Below, one piece after another: positions 17,493-25,476 of a DNA stretch of 60,871 nucleotides (its first letter is position 1; every line of letters starts with the position of its first letter). Source of the stretch: an uncultured Phycisphaerales bacterium (lineage in GTDB: Bacteria > Planctomycetota > Phycisphaerae > Phycisphaerales > UBA1924); NCBI GenBank assembly GCA_937871915.1, contig CALMPG010000101.1, forward strand, positions 1 to 60,871, read 5' to 3'. The translations under genes were made by a program, and so were the position numbers. Under the pieces are notes generated by a model. It saw only the letters and a list, made by a program, of their open reading frames with translations. It was not told the origin of the DNA and did not search any database.

Positions 17493-17927
17493 TCAGCACC
17501 CCATGAGCCACGCGTTCAGGAAATCAAAGATGTCCTGCACGCTGATCGCGTCCACGCCGTTGAAGTCGGCACGCGGGTCGAGGGTGAGCCAGGCGTTGAG
17601 GTAGTCGAAGATGTCCTGCACTTCCAGCGTGCCGGAGTTGTTGAAGTCGGCGCGGCAGAGGGCCCCGCCGGACCAGAAGCCGCCGATGATCGTTCGCGCG
17701 CTCGCCCCCGCGCCGCCCGTCGCCCCCGGTGTGCCGGGGCCGGCGTCGGGCTGGCCGATGGTGCTCGTGAGTGTGTACGCGCCGCCGGTGGATGTGCCCC
17801 CCCCGCCGTCAACGGTGGAGAAGGGGACGGCGAGCTGGGCCGAGGAGTGCGCGGGGAGCAGGCACAGCGCGGCGAGGGCGAGTGCGTGGGTGCTTCGGAG
17901 GGGGGCGGGGGCGGGGGGGATGGGCAT
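17493..17927 (-). CDS. short secreted protein with GC-type dockerin
   Basis: This 144-aa protein has a signal peptide (hydrophobic ALALAALCLL, cleavage near SSAQ). A Gly/Thr-rich segment then carries YTLTSTIGQPDAG and ends in IIGGFWSGG, a pattern common in short Phycisphaerae exported proteins. The last 55 residues are the dockerin unit shared with the Kelch protein. ATG at 17927 has CAGGAG 8 nt upstream. It is on the same strand as the secreted proteins on either side, with gaps of 45 and 76 bp, so co-transcription is possible. The function is unknown beyond probable surface display. Confidence 0.8.
   Translation of the reverse strand: MPIPPAPAPLRSTHALALAALCLLPAHSSAQLAVPFSTVDGGGGTSTGGAYTLTSTIGQPDAGPGTPGATGGAGASARTIIGGFWSGGALCRADFNNSGTLEVQDIFDYLNAWLTLDPRADFNGVDAISVQDIFDFLNAWLMGC
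17496..17658. repeat. dockerin-coding duplication, copy 2
   Basis: This is the partner of 15083-15245, in the same orientation. The two copies differ mostly at silent positions, so the exchange was recent relative to divergence of the rest of the two genes. Confidence 0.9.
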
Positions 17928-17972
17928 AGGCGGGCTCCTGCGTCGTGGGGGGGGTGCTGGGTCGACGCTGGG

Positions 17973-19646
17973 TCAGCGCTTGAAGACGACGAAGTGGAAG
18001 TCGCCGGTGGTGTTCGCGCCCGCGAGGTTGAAGAGGCGGACGTGGAGTTGCCCGCCGCCGGAGCCGGTGGTGGCGATGACGGGAACGGTGGAGGTGGCGG
18101 GGGTGACGATGGTGACGTAGCTCTGGAACTGGTACGTCTCACCGGCGATGGTGATGTTGTACACGCTTCCCAAGAGCGAGGAGGTGAGGTTGGATGTTCC
18201 CTGCAGAAGCGTTCCCGACGCGGCGACGTCGCCATAGGCGATGGGCGACATGCGCTCCTCGGGTCCGGCCGGGGTGTACTTGTGGGTGAGGTCGCCGCCG
18301 ACGTAGACCTTCTGCGGGAAGTACCCCGCGTAGCCGCCGGGGCTGGAGGAGGAGCCGTAGACGCCGTAGTTGACGCCGGTGGCGCCCGATGCCTCGCCGC
18401 GCACGGCCCAGCCGTTTGGCGTGGTGCCGTAGACGCCGTAGCCCGAGCCGTTCTGCGAGCCCCAGACACCGACGCCGTTTCCACCGGTGCCGTTGTTCAC
18501 GCCGCTGACGCCCGCGGAATAGGCGCCCGGGCTCGTGGGGATGACCGTGCCGAGCACGCCCACGGCGTTCGCCGACGCGGAGAGCGTGTTTCCGCGAATC
18601 GCGGGGAGCGAGCCCGTCGCGGCGACGTGGTCTCCCTGGATGGGGATTCCGTCGGGGCTGTTGACGGCGGCGATCACGCCCACGGAGGTGCCGCTGGTCG
18701 CATCGCATTGGGCCTGGACGGCAATCGCGTTGGGGGCACGCGTCACGGCGCGGACACCGATGGGCGTGCCCGAGTTGGAAGAGGCGTAGGCGTTGATCGC
18801 GATGCCGTCGCCGGAAGCGGCCTCCGCCGAGACGCCGGTAGTGAAGCCCGTGGGCGAATAGGCGAGGGCCAGGACGCCCGTGCCGCCCGTGCCCGCGGCC
18901 CACGCCTCGACGCCCTGGTTGTTGCCCGTGGCGTTGTTCGCGTGCGCGAACACCGCCGAGCCGAGGGGCGACGCGGAAAGCCCGAAGACACCGATGGAAC
19001 TCGCGCCGGGGCTGGAGTTCAGGGCGCCCCCGGACACCCCGTAGCCGCCCGCGCTGCCGGTGAGTCCCTTGACGCCGGAGACCGCGCCCGTCGGGCCGGG
19101 CGCGTACCCGTACACGCCCGCGGCGTCGGGGTTGGTCGCGTTGGACTGGCCGTAGATCGCGTACGTGGCGTTGAGCGTCGAAAGGTTGGTGATCGAGAAC
19201 AGCGAGGCCCCGAAGGTGTTGAGGGCCTGCGACTCGGCCAGCGGCAGGGCCAGGCCCATCGCGTAGGGCGCGGGCGTGAGGCGTTGGCGCGGCGTGAGGG
19301 TCGTGTACACGCCGCCCCCGCAGTTGCCGGGCGTGGCGTCCGGGCGGACGGCCAGTTCGATCCAGAGCGCCTGCCCGGTGGCGACGGGGCCGAAGTCGAG
19401 GGTGGTGGTGAACGTGCCGTCGGGGTTGGGAGACATGCCGTCAACGCAGATGGTCGAGCCCACCGGGCCGACGCCCGCCGCGACGTTGAAGAGCTTGAAC
19501 TGGACATCGTGCGGGCCGGTGGCCGGCGAGCCGGCGTTGGTCAGGCGGCCCTGAAAGGTGAAGGCGGTGCCGACGGGCGTCTGGCCGATGGCCGCGCCGG
19601 CGAGGAGAGCGATGGCGCACAGGAACGCGAGGGTGTGGGTTTGCAC
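17973..19646 (-). CDS. secreted beta-repeat protein
   Basis: This is a predicted 557-aa exported protein. After a signal peptide (LAFLCAIALLAGAAIGQ) comes a TAFTFQGRLTNAGSPATG domain, a conserved opening in planctomycete surface proteins, with GPHDVQFKLFN. From about residue 150 to 480 there are many short GVxG/GVYG repeats (GVYGYAPG, GVFGLSAS, GVWGSQNG, GVYGTTPN) that predict a beta-helix or fibre-like fold. The C-terminal 70 residues form a compact beta domain. Start is GTG at 19646, with GGAGG 7 nt upstream; the frame is open further upstream, but without a signal peptide. It is probably a cell-surface fibre; ligand unknown. Confidence 0.75.
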   Translation of the reverse strand: MQTHTLAFLCAIALLAGAAIGQTPVGTAFTFQGRLTNAGSPATGPHDVQFKLFNVAAGVGPVGSTICVDGMSPNPDGTFTTTLDFGPVATGQALWIELAVRPDATPGNCGGGVYTTLTPRQRLTPAPYAMGLALPLAESQALNTFGASLFSITNLSTLNATYAIYGQSNATNPDAAGVYGYAPGPTGAVSGVKGLTGSAGGYGVSGGALNSSPGASSIGVFGLSASPLGSAVFAHANNATGNNQGVEAWAAGTGGTGVLALAYSPTGFTTGVSAEAASGDGIAINAYASSNSGTPIGVRAVTRAPNAIAVQAQCDATSGTSVGVIAAVNSPDGIPIQGDHVAATGSLPAIRGNTLSASANAVGVLGTVIPTSPGAYSAGVSGVNNGTGGNGVGVWGSQNGSGYGVYGTTPNGWAVRGEASGATGVNYGVYGSSSSPGGYAGYFPQKVYVGGDLTHKYTPAGPEERMSPIAYGDVAASGTLLQGTSNLTSSLLGSVYNITIAGETYQFQSYVTIVTPATSTVPVIATTGSGGGQLHVRLFNLAGANTTGDFHFVVFKR

Positions 19647-19830
19647 GAAAACCTCCGGGTGGACGGGCGCTGCGATGGAGCGCGGGGACGGTGTTGAACT
19701 GGCGCTGGCACCGGGGGCAGTCACCACGACGAGAATACCACAGGAGCACCGCGGCGAACAAGAAAACGCGATGGCGGATTCGGGCAAGGCGGCAAACAGG
19801 GGAGTCTGGGGACCCTTCCGGACGTGTCGT

Positions 19831-20181
19831 CTACTCCTTGGTCCCCTCCACTCGACCCTCCTCGGTGTACTTCGCGAGGGCCTTCTCGAAGTCCACACCC
19901 GTGATGTTGGCAAGGGTCATCAGCCAGGCGAGGACATCGGCGAACTCCTCCTCGAGGTTGGCACGCTCTCCGGGCGTGATGGGGCGTTTCTTGCCCGCGG
20001 GCGCGGCCGGCGAGGCGGGGGGGCGATTGTCGTGCAGGGCGGTGGCGAGCTCACCGACTTCCTCCATGAAGAGCAGGAACGTTCCGGCTGCGCCCCGGGC
20101 GGAATCCGTCGCGTAGTACCGGTCGCGGATGAGATGCTGGAAGGCGGCGATGGTGAGGGGGGATTGGGGGAGGGGGGGCAT
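19831..20181 (-). CDS. MazG-like nucleotide pyrophosphohydrolase
   Basis: This 116-aa all-helical protein has the MazG metal-binding pattern: EEVGEL, then EEEFADVLAWL about 40 residues later. The family hydrolyses (d)NTPs or related nucleotides to monophosphates and pyrophosphate, often as house-cleaning enzymes. A variable Pro/Ala-rich loop separates the two motifs. ATG at 20181 is used; an upstream in-frame GTG at 20214 would begin inside the repeat arm. It is divergent from the lipoprotein gene, with the inverted repeat element in between. Confidence 0.8.
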   Translation of the reverse strand: MPPLPQSPLTIAAFQHLIRDRYYATDSARGAAGTFLLFMEEVGELATALHDNRPPASPAAPAGKKRPITPGERANLEEEFADVLAWLMTLANITGVDFEKALAKYTEEGRVEGTKE

Positions 20182-20207
20182 GTGCGGAGCGTATCCTGAT
20201 TGGGGTT

Positions 20208-20419
20208 GAAACACGGTGGACCGCCGAGAGCCACGGAGCAGAACACGGAAGAGGACTTTGGATCAAGGCATGGGCGAACAGGAACCACAGCAACGACGCG
20301 ACCGACACAGCGGCGACGCCTCCGGTCCATCCAGTTCCTTTCTCCGTGGCCCTCTGTGGCTCTCGGTGTTTCATCGGATTTCTCTGTTCCTCTGCGTCTC
20401 TGTGGTGGGCGTCCTCTTT
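20208..20419. repeat. inverted CCACGGAG/CTCTGTGG array pair at the lipoprotein 5' end
   Basis: The left arm (20208-20256) contains GAAACACGGTGG, GCCACGGAGCAG and AACACGGAAGAGGA. The right arm (20334-20419) contains reverse-complement elements TCTCCGTGG, CTCTGTGGCTCTCGGTGTTTC, TCTGTTCCTCTGCG and TCTCTGTGGTG. The arms are about 75 bp apart. The right arm reads through in frame as the hydrophobic signal peptide of the downstream lipoprotein. Confidence 0.8.
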
Positions 20420-21760
20420 CCGGGGTGTACCACGGCGTTCGACACCAACCGGGCCACGCTGGAATCGATGCACGCGGGCGGTGCGTACGACCTGGCGGCC
20501 GCGCTGCTCGACAATCCGGCGCAGAAGGACCTGTACGCCGACAAGAACAAGTTGCTCTACTGGCTCGACCGCGGGGCGATCGCGCTGGCCCGGGACAACA
20601 CGGAGTTAGCCATCGAACTTCTCGAGAAGGCCGAGGACTCGATGGAGACCAAGCGCGAGCCTACCGGCGGCGAGCAGCTCGCGACATGGCTGCTCAACGA
20701 CACGGCGAAGCCCTACTACGGCCAGCCGTACGAGGAGATCTACGTCAACGTCCTCAAGATGCTGGCCCAGCTCGAGGCGGGGCGGATCGAGAACGGGGCG
20801 GTGGTCGAGGCCCGGCGTGCGGCCGGGAAGGCGAACGTCCTCCGCGACCGGTACGTCCGCACGCGCGAGGCGACGGTCGGCACGGGAGACGCCCGGTTTC
20901 AATCGACGCTCGCCTCGACGTCGAATCTGGTCCAGACCAACGAGCAGGGCGAGTTCATCGAGAGCACGCTCGGGGATTTCTTGTCCGCGGTCGCGTTCAT
21001 GAAGAACGGGGACTGGAACGATCAGGCGGTCGCCGGGCGGCGGCTGCACACGGCGATCGAGTTGCAGCGGACGCTCCAGGGTGGCCAGAGCATCGACGAA
21101 GCGCCCTTTGCGAGCGTCGGCGAACTCCGGCCCGAGGAGGTCAACGTGGTGGTGGTGGGTCTCTCCGGGCGCGGGCCGACGATGGTGGCCAGGCGGGTGG
21201 GGCCGATCCCGATCTTCGAGTGGCCGGTGTACTTCGAGCTTCCCGAGCTGCGCGGCGGGAGCGAGGAGGTGGGGGAGGTCCGTGTGGTCTGTGAGCCGAT
21301 CGACCTCGGGGGAAAGGCCGCGAGCGTCGCCCCGGCCCGGCTGTCCAAGATCGAGGACATGCGGGCCGTGGCGATGGAGAACCACCGGCGGCAACTGCCG
21401 CTGATCTATGCCCGGACGCTGCTGCGCTCGCAGCTCAAGGCCGCGGCGTGGTTCGCCGCGTCGCAGGCGGTTCGCCATTCGTCGTCGAGGGGCTCGTCGC
21501 GCGATCTCGCCACCATCGGCATGATCGTGGGAGGCCTGGCGTTCGTCGGGCTGACGGAGAAGGCCGACCTTCGCTGCTGGACGTTTCTTCCCGGGCGGGC
21601 GGACGCGGCCATGCTCAGACTGCCCCCGGGAAAATACCGCGTGCGGGTCGAGTATTTGTCGCGTACCGGGGGAGTGCTCTACACCAGCCCGGCGCGGGAG
21701 ATCACCGCGGGGGGCGATCCCAGGGACCTGACCACCGTCGTCGAACATTTCTGGCGGTGA
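20366..21760 (+). CDS. repeat-leader lipoprotein, COG3014-like, partner of LpoB
   Basis: This lipoprotein of about 464 aa is helix-rich in its first half (TPR-like: YDLAAALLDNP, LLYWLDRGAIALARDN, AIELLEKAEDSME) and beta-rich at the C-terminus. It resembles the COG3014 lipoproteins often found beside LpoB, as here. A start at GTG 20366 gives a compact 20-residue signal peptide, MFHRISLFLCVSVVGVLF, with Cys at lipobox PGC; no Shine-Dalgarno is visible. The frame is also open from GTG 20216 and ATG 20270, which would give an over-long N-terminus. The signal peptide is encoded by the repeat arm, suggesting a captured repeat. Function is inferred as envelope-related. Confidence 0.7.
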   Translation: MFHRISLFLCVSVVGVLFPGCTTAFDTNRATLESMHAGGAYDLAAALLDNPAQKDLYADKNKLLYWLDRGAIALARDNTELAIELLEKAEDSMETKREPTGGEQLATWLLNDTAKPYYGQPYEEIYVNVLKMLAQLEAGRIENGAVVEARRAAGKANVLRDRYVRTREATVGTGDARFQSTLASTSNLVQTNEQGEFIESTLGDFLSAVAFMKNGDWNDQAVAGRRLHTAIELQRTLQGGQSIDEAPFASVGELRPEEVNVVVVGLSGRGPTMVARRVGPIPIFEWPVYFELPELRGGSEEVGEVRVVCEPIDLGGKAASVAPARLSKIEDMRAVAMENHRRQLPLIYARTLLRSQLKAAAWFAASQAVRHSSSRGSSRDLATIGMIVGGLAFVGLTEKADLRCWTFLPGRADAAMLRLPPGKYRVRVEYLSRTGGVLYTSPAREITAGGDPRDLTTVVEHFWR

Positions 21761-21816
21761 TCCGGGCCGCTCCCGCGGGACACATCCCGCCAACAATCAG
21801 TGCAAGGAAACTCCCC

Positions 21817-22425
21817 ATGAAGACTCTCGCGACCCTTACCGCCCTGTCCCTTCTCGCCTCCCTCTCCGCCTGCGGAGGCAGCACGTACCGCGACATCAAG
21901 CGCGTCGATCCCGAGACCGTCGTCGATGTGGACTACCGCTTCAACGACTCCGACGCCCGCGAGATCTGGCAGAAGATGTCCAACGACTCGACCTTCCGCG
22001 GGTGGATCGATCGGTGGATGGCCGAGCACGGCGGGCAGCGGCCGGTCATCATCGTCGGACCCGTCCGCAACAACACGCAGGACTACATCAACCCCCTGAC
22101 GTTCACCCGCAACATGGAGCGGGAGATGCTCAACTCCGGGCGTGTCCGCGTCGTCGCGGCCAAGGGCGACCGGCCCGACCTCCGCGAGGAGCGCATGCAG
22201 GGCCAGGAGTGGAACACGCCGGCCAGCCGCAAGGCCATGAAGAACGAGCAGGGGGCCGATCTCATGCTCATGGGAGAGATCAACTCCATCCCCGCTCGCT
22301 CGCCCTCGGGCCGGACCGTTGTGCAGTACTACCAGTGCAACCTGGACCTGACCGATCTGGAATCCAACGAAAAGGTGTGGATCGGGAGCGTCGATATCAA
22401 GAAGGTGAGCACCGATCGCCGGTAG
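21817..22425 (+). CDS. LpoB-like penicillin-binding-protein activator lipoprotein
   Basis: This 202-aa protein has a lipoprotein signal (LSLLASLSAC, Cys at about 21) and an LpoB/CsgG-like fold: RPVIIVGPVRNNTQDYINP, then MEREMLNSGRVRVVA and GADLMLMGEINSI. LpoB in enterobacteria activates PBP1b from the outer membrane; here a similar envelope role is inferred. ATG at 21817 follows AAGGA. It is 56 bp downstream of the repeat-leader lipoprotein on the same strand, so the two are likely co-transcribed. The stop codon overlaps the first base pairs of a GCACGGGC-type hairpin. Confidence 0.82.
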   Translation: MKTLATLTALSLLASLSACGGSTYRDIKRVDPETVVDVDYRFNDSDAREIWQKMSNDSTFRGWIDRWMAEHGGQRPVIIVGPVRNNTQDYINPLTFTRNMEREMLNSGRVRVVAAKGDRPDLREERMQGQEWNTPASRKAMKNEQGADLMLMGEINSIPARSPSGRTVVQYYQCNLDLTDLESNEKVWIGSVDIKKVSTDRR

Positions 22426-22446
22426 CACGGGCATCCCGCCCGTGCT
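22424..22446. repeat. GCACGGGC hairpin, copy 1
   Basis: AGCACGGGC and GCCCGTGCT form a 9-bp stem with a 5-nt loop. It overlaps the lpoB-like stop and precedes ribF by 24 bp. It may act as terminator or attenuator, or be a dispersed repeat. Confidence 0.75.
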
Positions 22447-22470
22447 CCTGGTGCGCACAACGAGCACGCA

Positions 22471-23490
22471 GTGAGCACCCCCGCGACCTCTGTTCTCACC
22501 ATCGGCACGTTCGACGGCGTCCACATCGGGCACCAGTCGCTGGTGCGTCGCGCCCGAGAGGTTGCCGACCGGCAGCCCGGGGCTCGCGTCGTCGCGCTGG
22601 TGTTCAAGCCCAACCCGGTGGAGATTCTGCGGCCGGAGGCGGCCCCGCCCCGCCTGAGCACGTTCGAGCAGCGTCGGGCGTGGATCGTCGCGGCCGGGGC
22701 CGACGAGGTGGTGCGATTGGAACCGACGCGCGAACTGCTCTCGGAAACGCCCGAGGGGTTTGTGCGGTTCTGCGTCGAGCGGTTCAACCCGATCGCGATC
22801 GTGGAGGGGGATGATTTCCGCTTCGGGCGAGCACGGGCGGGGAACGTCGGTGTGCTGGCGGAGCTGGGCCGCCGATTCAACTTCGCGGCGGTGGTTGTGC
22901 CGACGGTGTCGGTCTCGCTCATGGATCACCAGTATGTCCACGCCCGGAGCACGGTGGTTCGCTGGCTGCTCGAAGGTGGTCGTGTGCGTGACGCCGCGAT
23001 CGTGCTCTCTCGTCCCTACGAACTGGCAGGGACCGTCGTTGCGGGCGACCGGCGCGGGCGCACCATCGGCTTTCCGACCGCTAATCTCGATGTGCCCACG
23101 ATGATCCCCGCCGACGGCGTGTACGCCGCCCGCGCGGAGCTACCGGATGGCCGCTCGCTCGCGGCGGCGGTGAGCATCGGGACCAAGCCGACGTTTGGCG
23201 CGAACGCACGGGCCGTCGAGGCGTTTGTGCTTCGCCCCGGCGCTCGGGATCGCTCGTGGGTCCCACTCGACGGCCTTCCGGAGTATGGCTGGACGCTCCG
23301 TCTGCACATGCTCGCGTGGGTTCGCGAGCAGGTGAAGTTCCTTTCGCTGCCGCCGCTCCTTGATCAGATGGATCGCGATTGCACGCGATGCGGTGAGATC
23401 CTCCGCGCTGAGGCCGACCGGCCCTCCATACCCTCCGATGGCCGCATCGTCACGGCGACGGCGCGGCCATCGGAGGACGCCCTCGCGTGA
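22471..23490 (+). CDS. ribF: bifunctional riboflavin kinase/FAD synthetase, palindrome-extended
   Basis: This 339-aa enzyme makes FMN and FAD from riboflavin. The N-terminal nucleotidyltransferase domain carries GTFDGVHIGHQ (residues about 12-22) and the FAD-synthetase segment EGDDFRFGRARAG; the kinase domain carries GRTIGFPTANL and SIGTKPTF. The normal end of the family comes at about QMDRDCTRCGEIL; beyond it is a tail of about 25 residues encoded largely by a 14-bp perfect inverted repeat. GTG start at 22471. Its stop overlaps the nrnA start by 4 bp, so the two are translationally coupled. Confidence 0.92.
   Translation: MSTPATSVLTIGTFDGVHIGHQSLVRRAREVADRQPGARVVALVFKPNPVEILRPEAAPPRLSTFEQRRAWIVAAGADEVVRLEPTRELLSETPEGFVRFCVERFNPIAIVEGDDFRFGRARAGNVGVLAELGRRFNFAAVVVPTVSVSLMDHQYVHARSTVVRWLLEGGRVRDAAIVLSRPYELAGTVVAGDRRGRTIGFPTANLDVPTMIPADGVYAARAELPDGRSLAAAVSIGTKPTFGANARAVEAFVLRPGARDRSWVPLDGLPEYGWTLRLHMLAWVREQVKFLSLPPLLDQMDRDCTRCGEILRAEADRPSIPSDGRIVTATARPSEDALA
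23432..23476. repeat. 14-bp perfect inverted repeat in ribF tail
   Basis: CCTCCGATGGCCGC (23432-23445) and its exact complement (23463-23476) are separated by 17 bp. They encode the C-terminal tail of RibF. Confidence 0.9.
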
Positions 23491-24566
23491 ACACCCAGTC
23501 CGCCCCACCCCCCGCCATCGCCTGGGCCACCAACTCCGACACGCCCGCGCTCGCGGCGGCGCTCCGGGCGGCGCGCTCGGTGGTGATCGTCACCCACGCC
23601 AAGCCCGATGGGGATGCCCTGGGGTCCTCGCTCGCGCTGGCGCGGGCGCTGGCCAGGGCGGGCGTCGGCGCCGAACTCTGGCTCGTGGGGCCGATCCCCC
23701 GCTGGATCGGCGAGTTTGCCGGGCGGATTCCGATTCGTGAACTCAAGGCCGGATCGCCGCTCGCGTTCCTCGATGGCAAGCCCGCGACGGACCCCGATCT
23801 GGTCGCCGTCGTCGATACCGGATCGTGGACGCAACTCTCCGAGCTCCGGCCGTTTCTCGAGCCGCGGGCGGACCGCACAATCCTCGTCGATCACCACCTG
23901 CACGGCGACGCGGCCGTCGCCACGCGCCGCCTGATCGACTCGCGCTGCGCCTCGTGCACGGAGGTGCTCGCGCCTTTGTGCGTGGCCCTCGCGGGCGTGG
24001 CCAACACGGCCGCACTTCCGCTGGATGTCGCCGAGCCGCTGTATCTCGGCCTGGCGACCGACACCGGCTGGCTCCGGTACTCGTCGGTCACGCCGCACAC
24101 GCTCCGCCTTGCGGCCGACCTGATCCAGTGCGGCGTGGACCACACGCGCCTGTACATGCTCATCGAGCAGCAGCAGCCCGCGGGTCGATGGCATCTCCTC
24201 GGACGGGCCCTGCGCACGCTCGAACTCCACTCCACGCGCGGCAAGGACGATGCGGCCATCATGTCGCTGACGCTGGCAGACTTCGCCCAGACGGGGGCCG
24301 ATCCGAACGACACATCCGGCTTCGCCGACATGCTCCTCACGGTCGCGAGCGTGCAGGTCTCGGCGGTGCTCAACGAGAGCCCTGTGAACCCCGGCGAGCC
24401 ACCGTTGACCAAGTTCAGCCTGCGGTCCAAGCCCGGTCCGAACGCCGTGGATGTGAACCAGGTCTGCAAGAAACTCGACGGCGGCGGGCACGCCCGGGCA
24501 GCGGGAGCCAAGGCCCGCCTGCCGATTCCCGCCGCGAAGGCCGCGCTGCTGGAGGCCCTCAAGTGA
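23487..24566 (+). CDS. nrnA: DHH/DHHA1 nano-RNase/pAp phosphatase
   Basis: This 359-aa protein of the NrnA family degrades short oligoribonucleotides and dephosphorylates pAp. The DHH domain shows HAKPDGDALGSS (residues about 38-49), VDTGSW and the VDHHLHGD motif; the DHHA1 domain shows GGGHARAAG near the C-terminus. GTG start at 23487 overlaps the ribF stop, and its own stop overlaps the next start by 4 bp, making a three-gene coupled run with ribF and the methyltransferase. Confidence 0.9.
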   Translation: MNTQSAPPPAIAWATNSDTPALAAALRAARSVVIVTHAKPDGDALGSSLALARALARAGVGAELWLVGPIPRWIGEFAGRIPIRELKAGSPLAFLDGKPATDPDLVAVVDTGSWTQLSELRPFLEPRADRTILVDHHLHGDAAVATRRLIDSRCASCTEVLAPLCVALAGVANTAALPLDVAEPLYLGLATDTGWLRYSSVTPHTLRLAADLIQCGVDHTRLYMLIEQQQPAGRWHLLGRALRTLELHSTRGKDDAAIMSLTLADFAQTGADPNDTSGFADMLLTVASVQVSAVLNESPVNPGEPPLTKFSLRSKPGPNAVDVNQVCKKLDGGGHARAAGAKARLPIPAAKAALLEALK

Positions 24567-25450
24567 AGCCCATGCGCGGCCGGCCCCATCGCGGGCCTCC
24601 CGATCGCGCGGGGCCGGGCGGGCCGCCCCACGCCGCGCCGGCATCTCCGCCGCCCGGCAAGCGGCCGCCGCTGAGCGTGTTCACGACGACGCTGTGGGAG
24701 TATCCGAGCCAGCACTACGACCGGTACGAGGAAGGCCCGGACGGTCGGCGGCGGCTGGTCTCGGCGATGCAGGGGGATCGCGAGTACGCGGGGGCGACGC
24801 CGTCGTGGGTGATCTGGCAGGTGCTCCAGCGCTACACGCGTGAGGGGGACACGGTCGTTGATCCCATGTGCGGGAGCGGCACGACGCTGGATGTGTGCAA
24901 CGACCTGAAGCGCTCGGGCATCGGGTTCGATCTGTCGCCGCGCCGTCCGGATATCCGGAAGGGCGACGCTCGAAAGCTCCCGCTGCCCCCCGAGAGCGCC
25001 GACTTTGTGTTTGTCGATCCGCCGTACTCCACGCACATCAACTACTCCGATGATCCGAACTGCATCGGCAAGCTCGACGCGGCCGGGCCCGACGACGGGG
25101 AGGCGTATTGCGAGGCGATGTACGCGGTCATCGGCGAGGTCGAGCGCATCCTGCGCCCCAAGCGGTACATGGCCCTGTACGTGTCGGACTCGTGGCGCAA
25201 GCGAGCCCCGGGCGATCACGGATCGGGCACGGGCACGTTCATGCCCATCGGGTTCGAGCTCTTCGCCATGATGCGCGAGCACTTCCAGCCGGTGGACATC
25301 ATCGCGGTGGTGCGCCACAACGCGAAGCTCTCGCAGGGCCAGCGGGCGAAGGCGGCGCAGGAGGGGAACTACTTCGATCGCGGGTTCAACTACCTGTTCA
25401 TCATGAAAAAGCCGGATCCGAGCGGGGGCGGCGGCGCGAGCCGTCGGTGA
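24563..25450 (+). CDS. DNA or RNA methyltransferase, orphan
   Basis: This 295-aa SAM-dependent methyltransferase has motif I DPMCGSGTTLDVC (residues about 97-109) before motif IV DPPYSTHINY (about 152-161). DPPY indicates methylation of an exocyclic amino group; the I-then-IV order fits gamma-type or TRM11/UPF0020-like enzymes rather than the common beta-type N4/N6 DNA methylases. GTG at 24563 has GGAGG 7 nt upstream; an ATG follows three codons later. No restriction endonuclease is adjacent, so it is an orphan. Whether the substrate is DNA or RNA cannot be decided from sequence. Confidence 0.78.
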   Translation: MKPMRGRPHRGPPDRAGPGGPPHAAPASPPPGKRPPLSVFTTTLWEYPSQHYDRYEEGPDGRRRLVSAMQGDREYAGATPSWVIWQVLQRYTREGDTVVDPMCGSGTTLDVCNDLKRSGIGFDLSPRRPDIRKGDARKLPLPPESADFVFVDPPYSTHINYSDDPNCIGKLDAAGPDDGEAYCEAMYAVIGEVERILRPKRYMALYVSDSWRKRAPGDHGSGTGTFMPIGFELFAMMREHFQPVDIIAVVRHNAKLSQGQRAKAAQEGNYFDRGFNYLFIMKKPDPSGGGGASRR

Positions 25451-25476
25451 TTCTCGGCCGTCGGCCGGGCGCAAGC

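Noticed and set aside
24563..25450. Restriction-modification system
   Set aside because: Only a methyltransferase is present; neighbours are nrnA and mnmA, with no endonuclease or specificity subunit.
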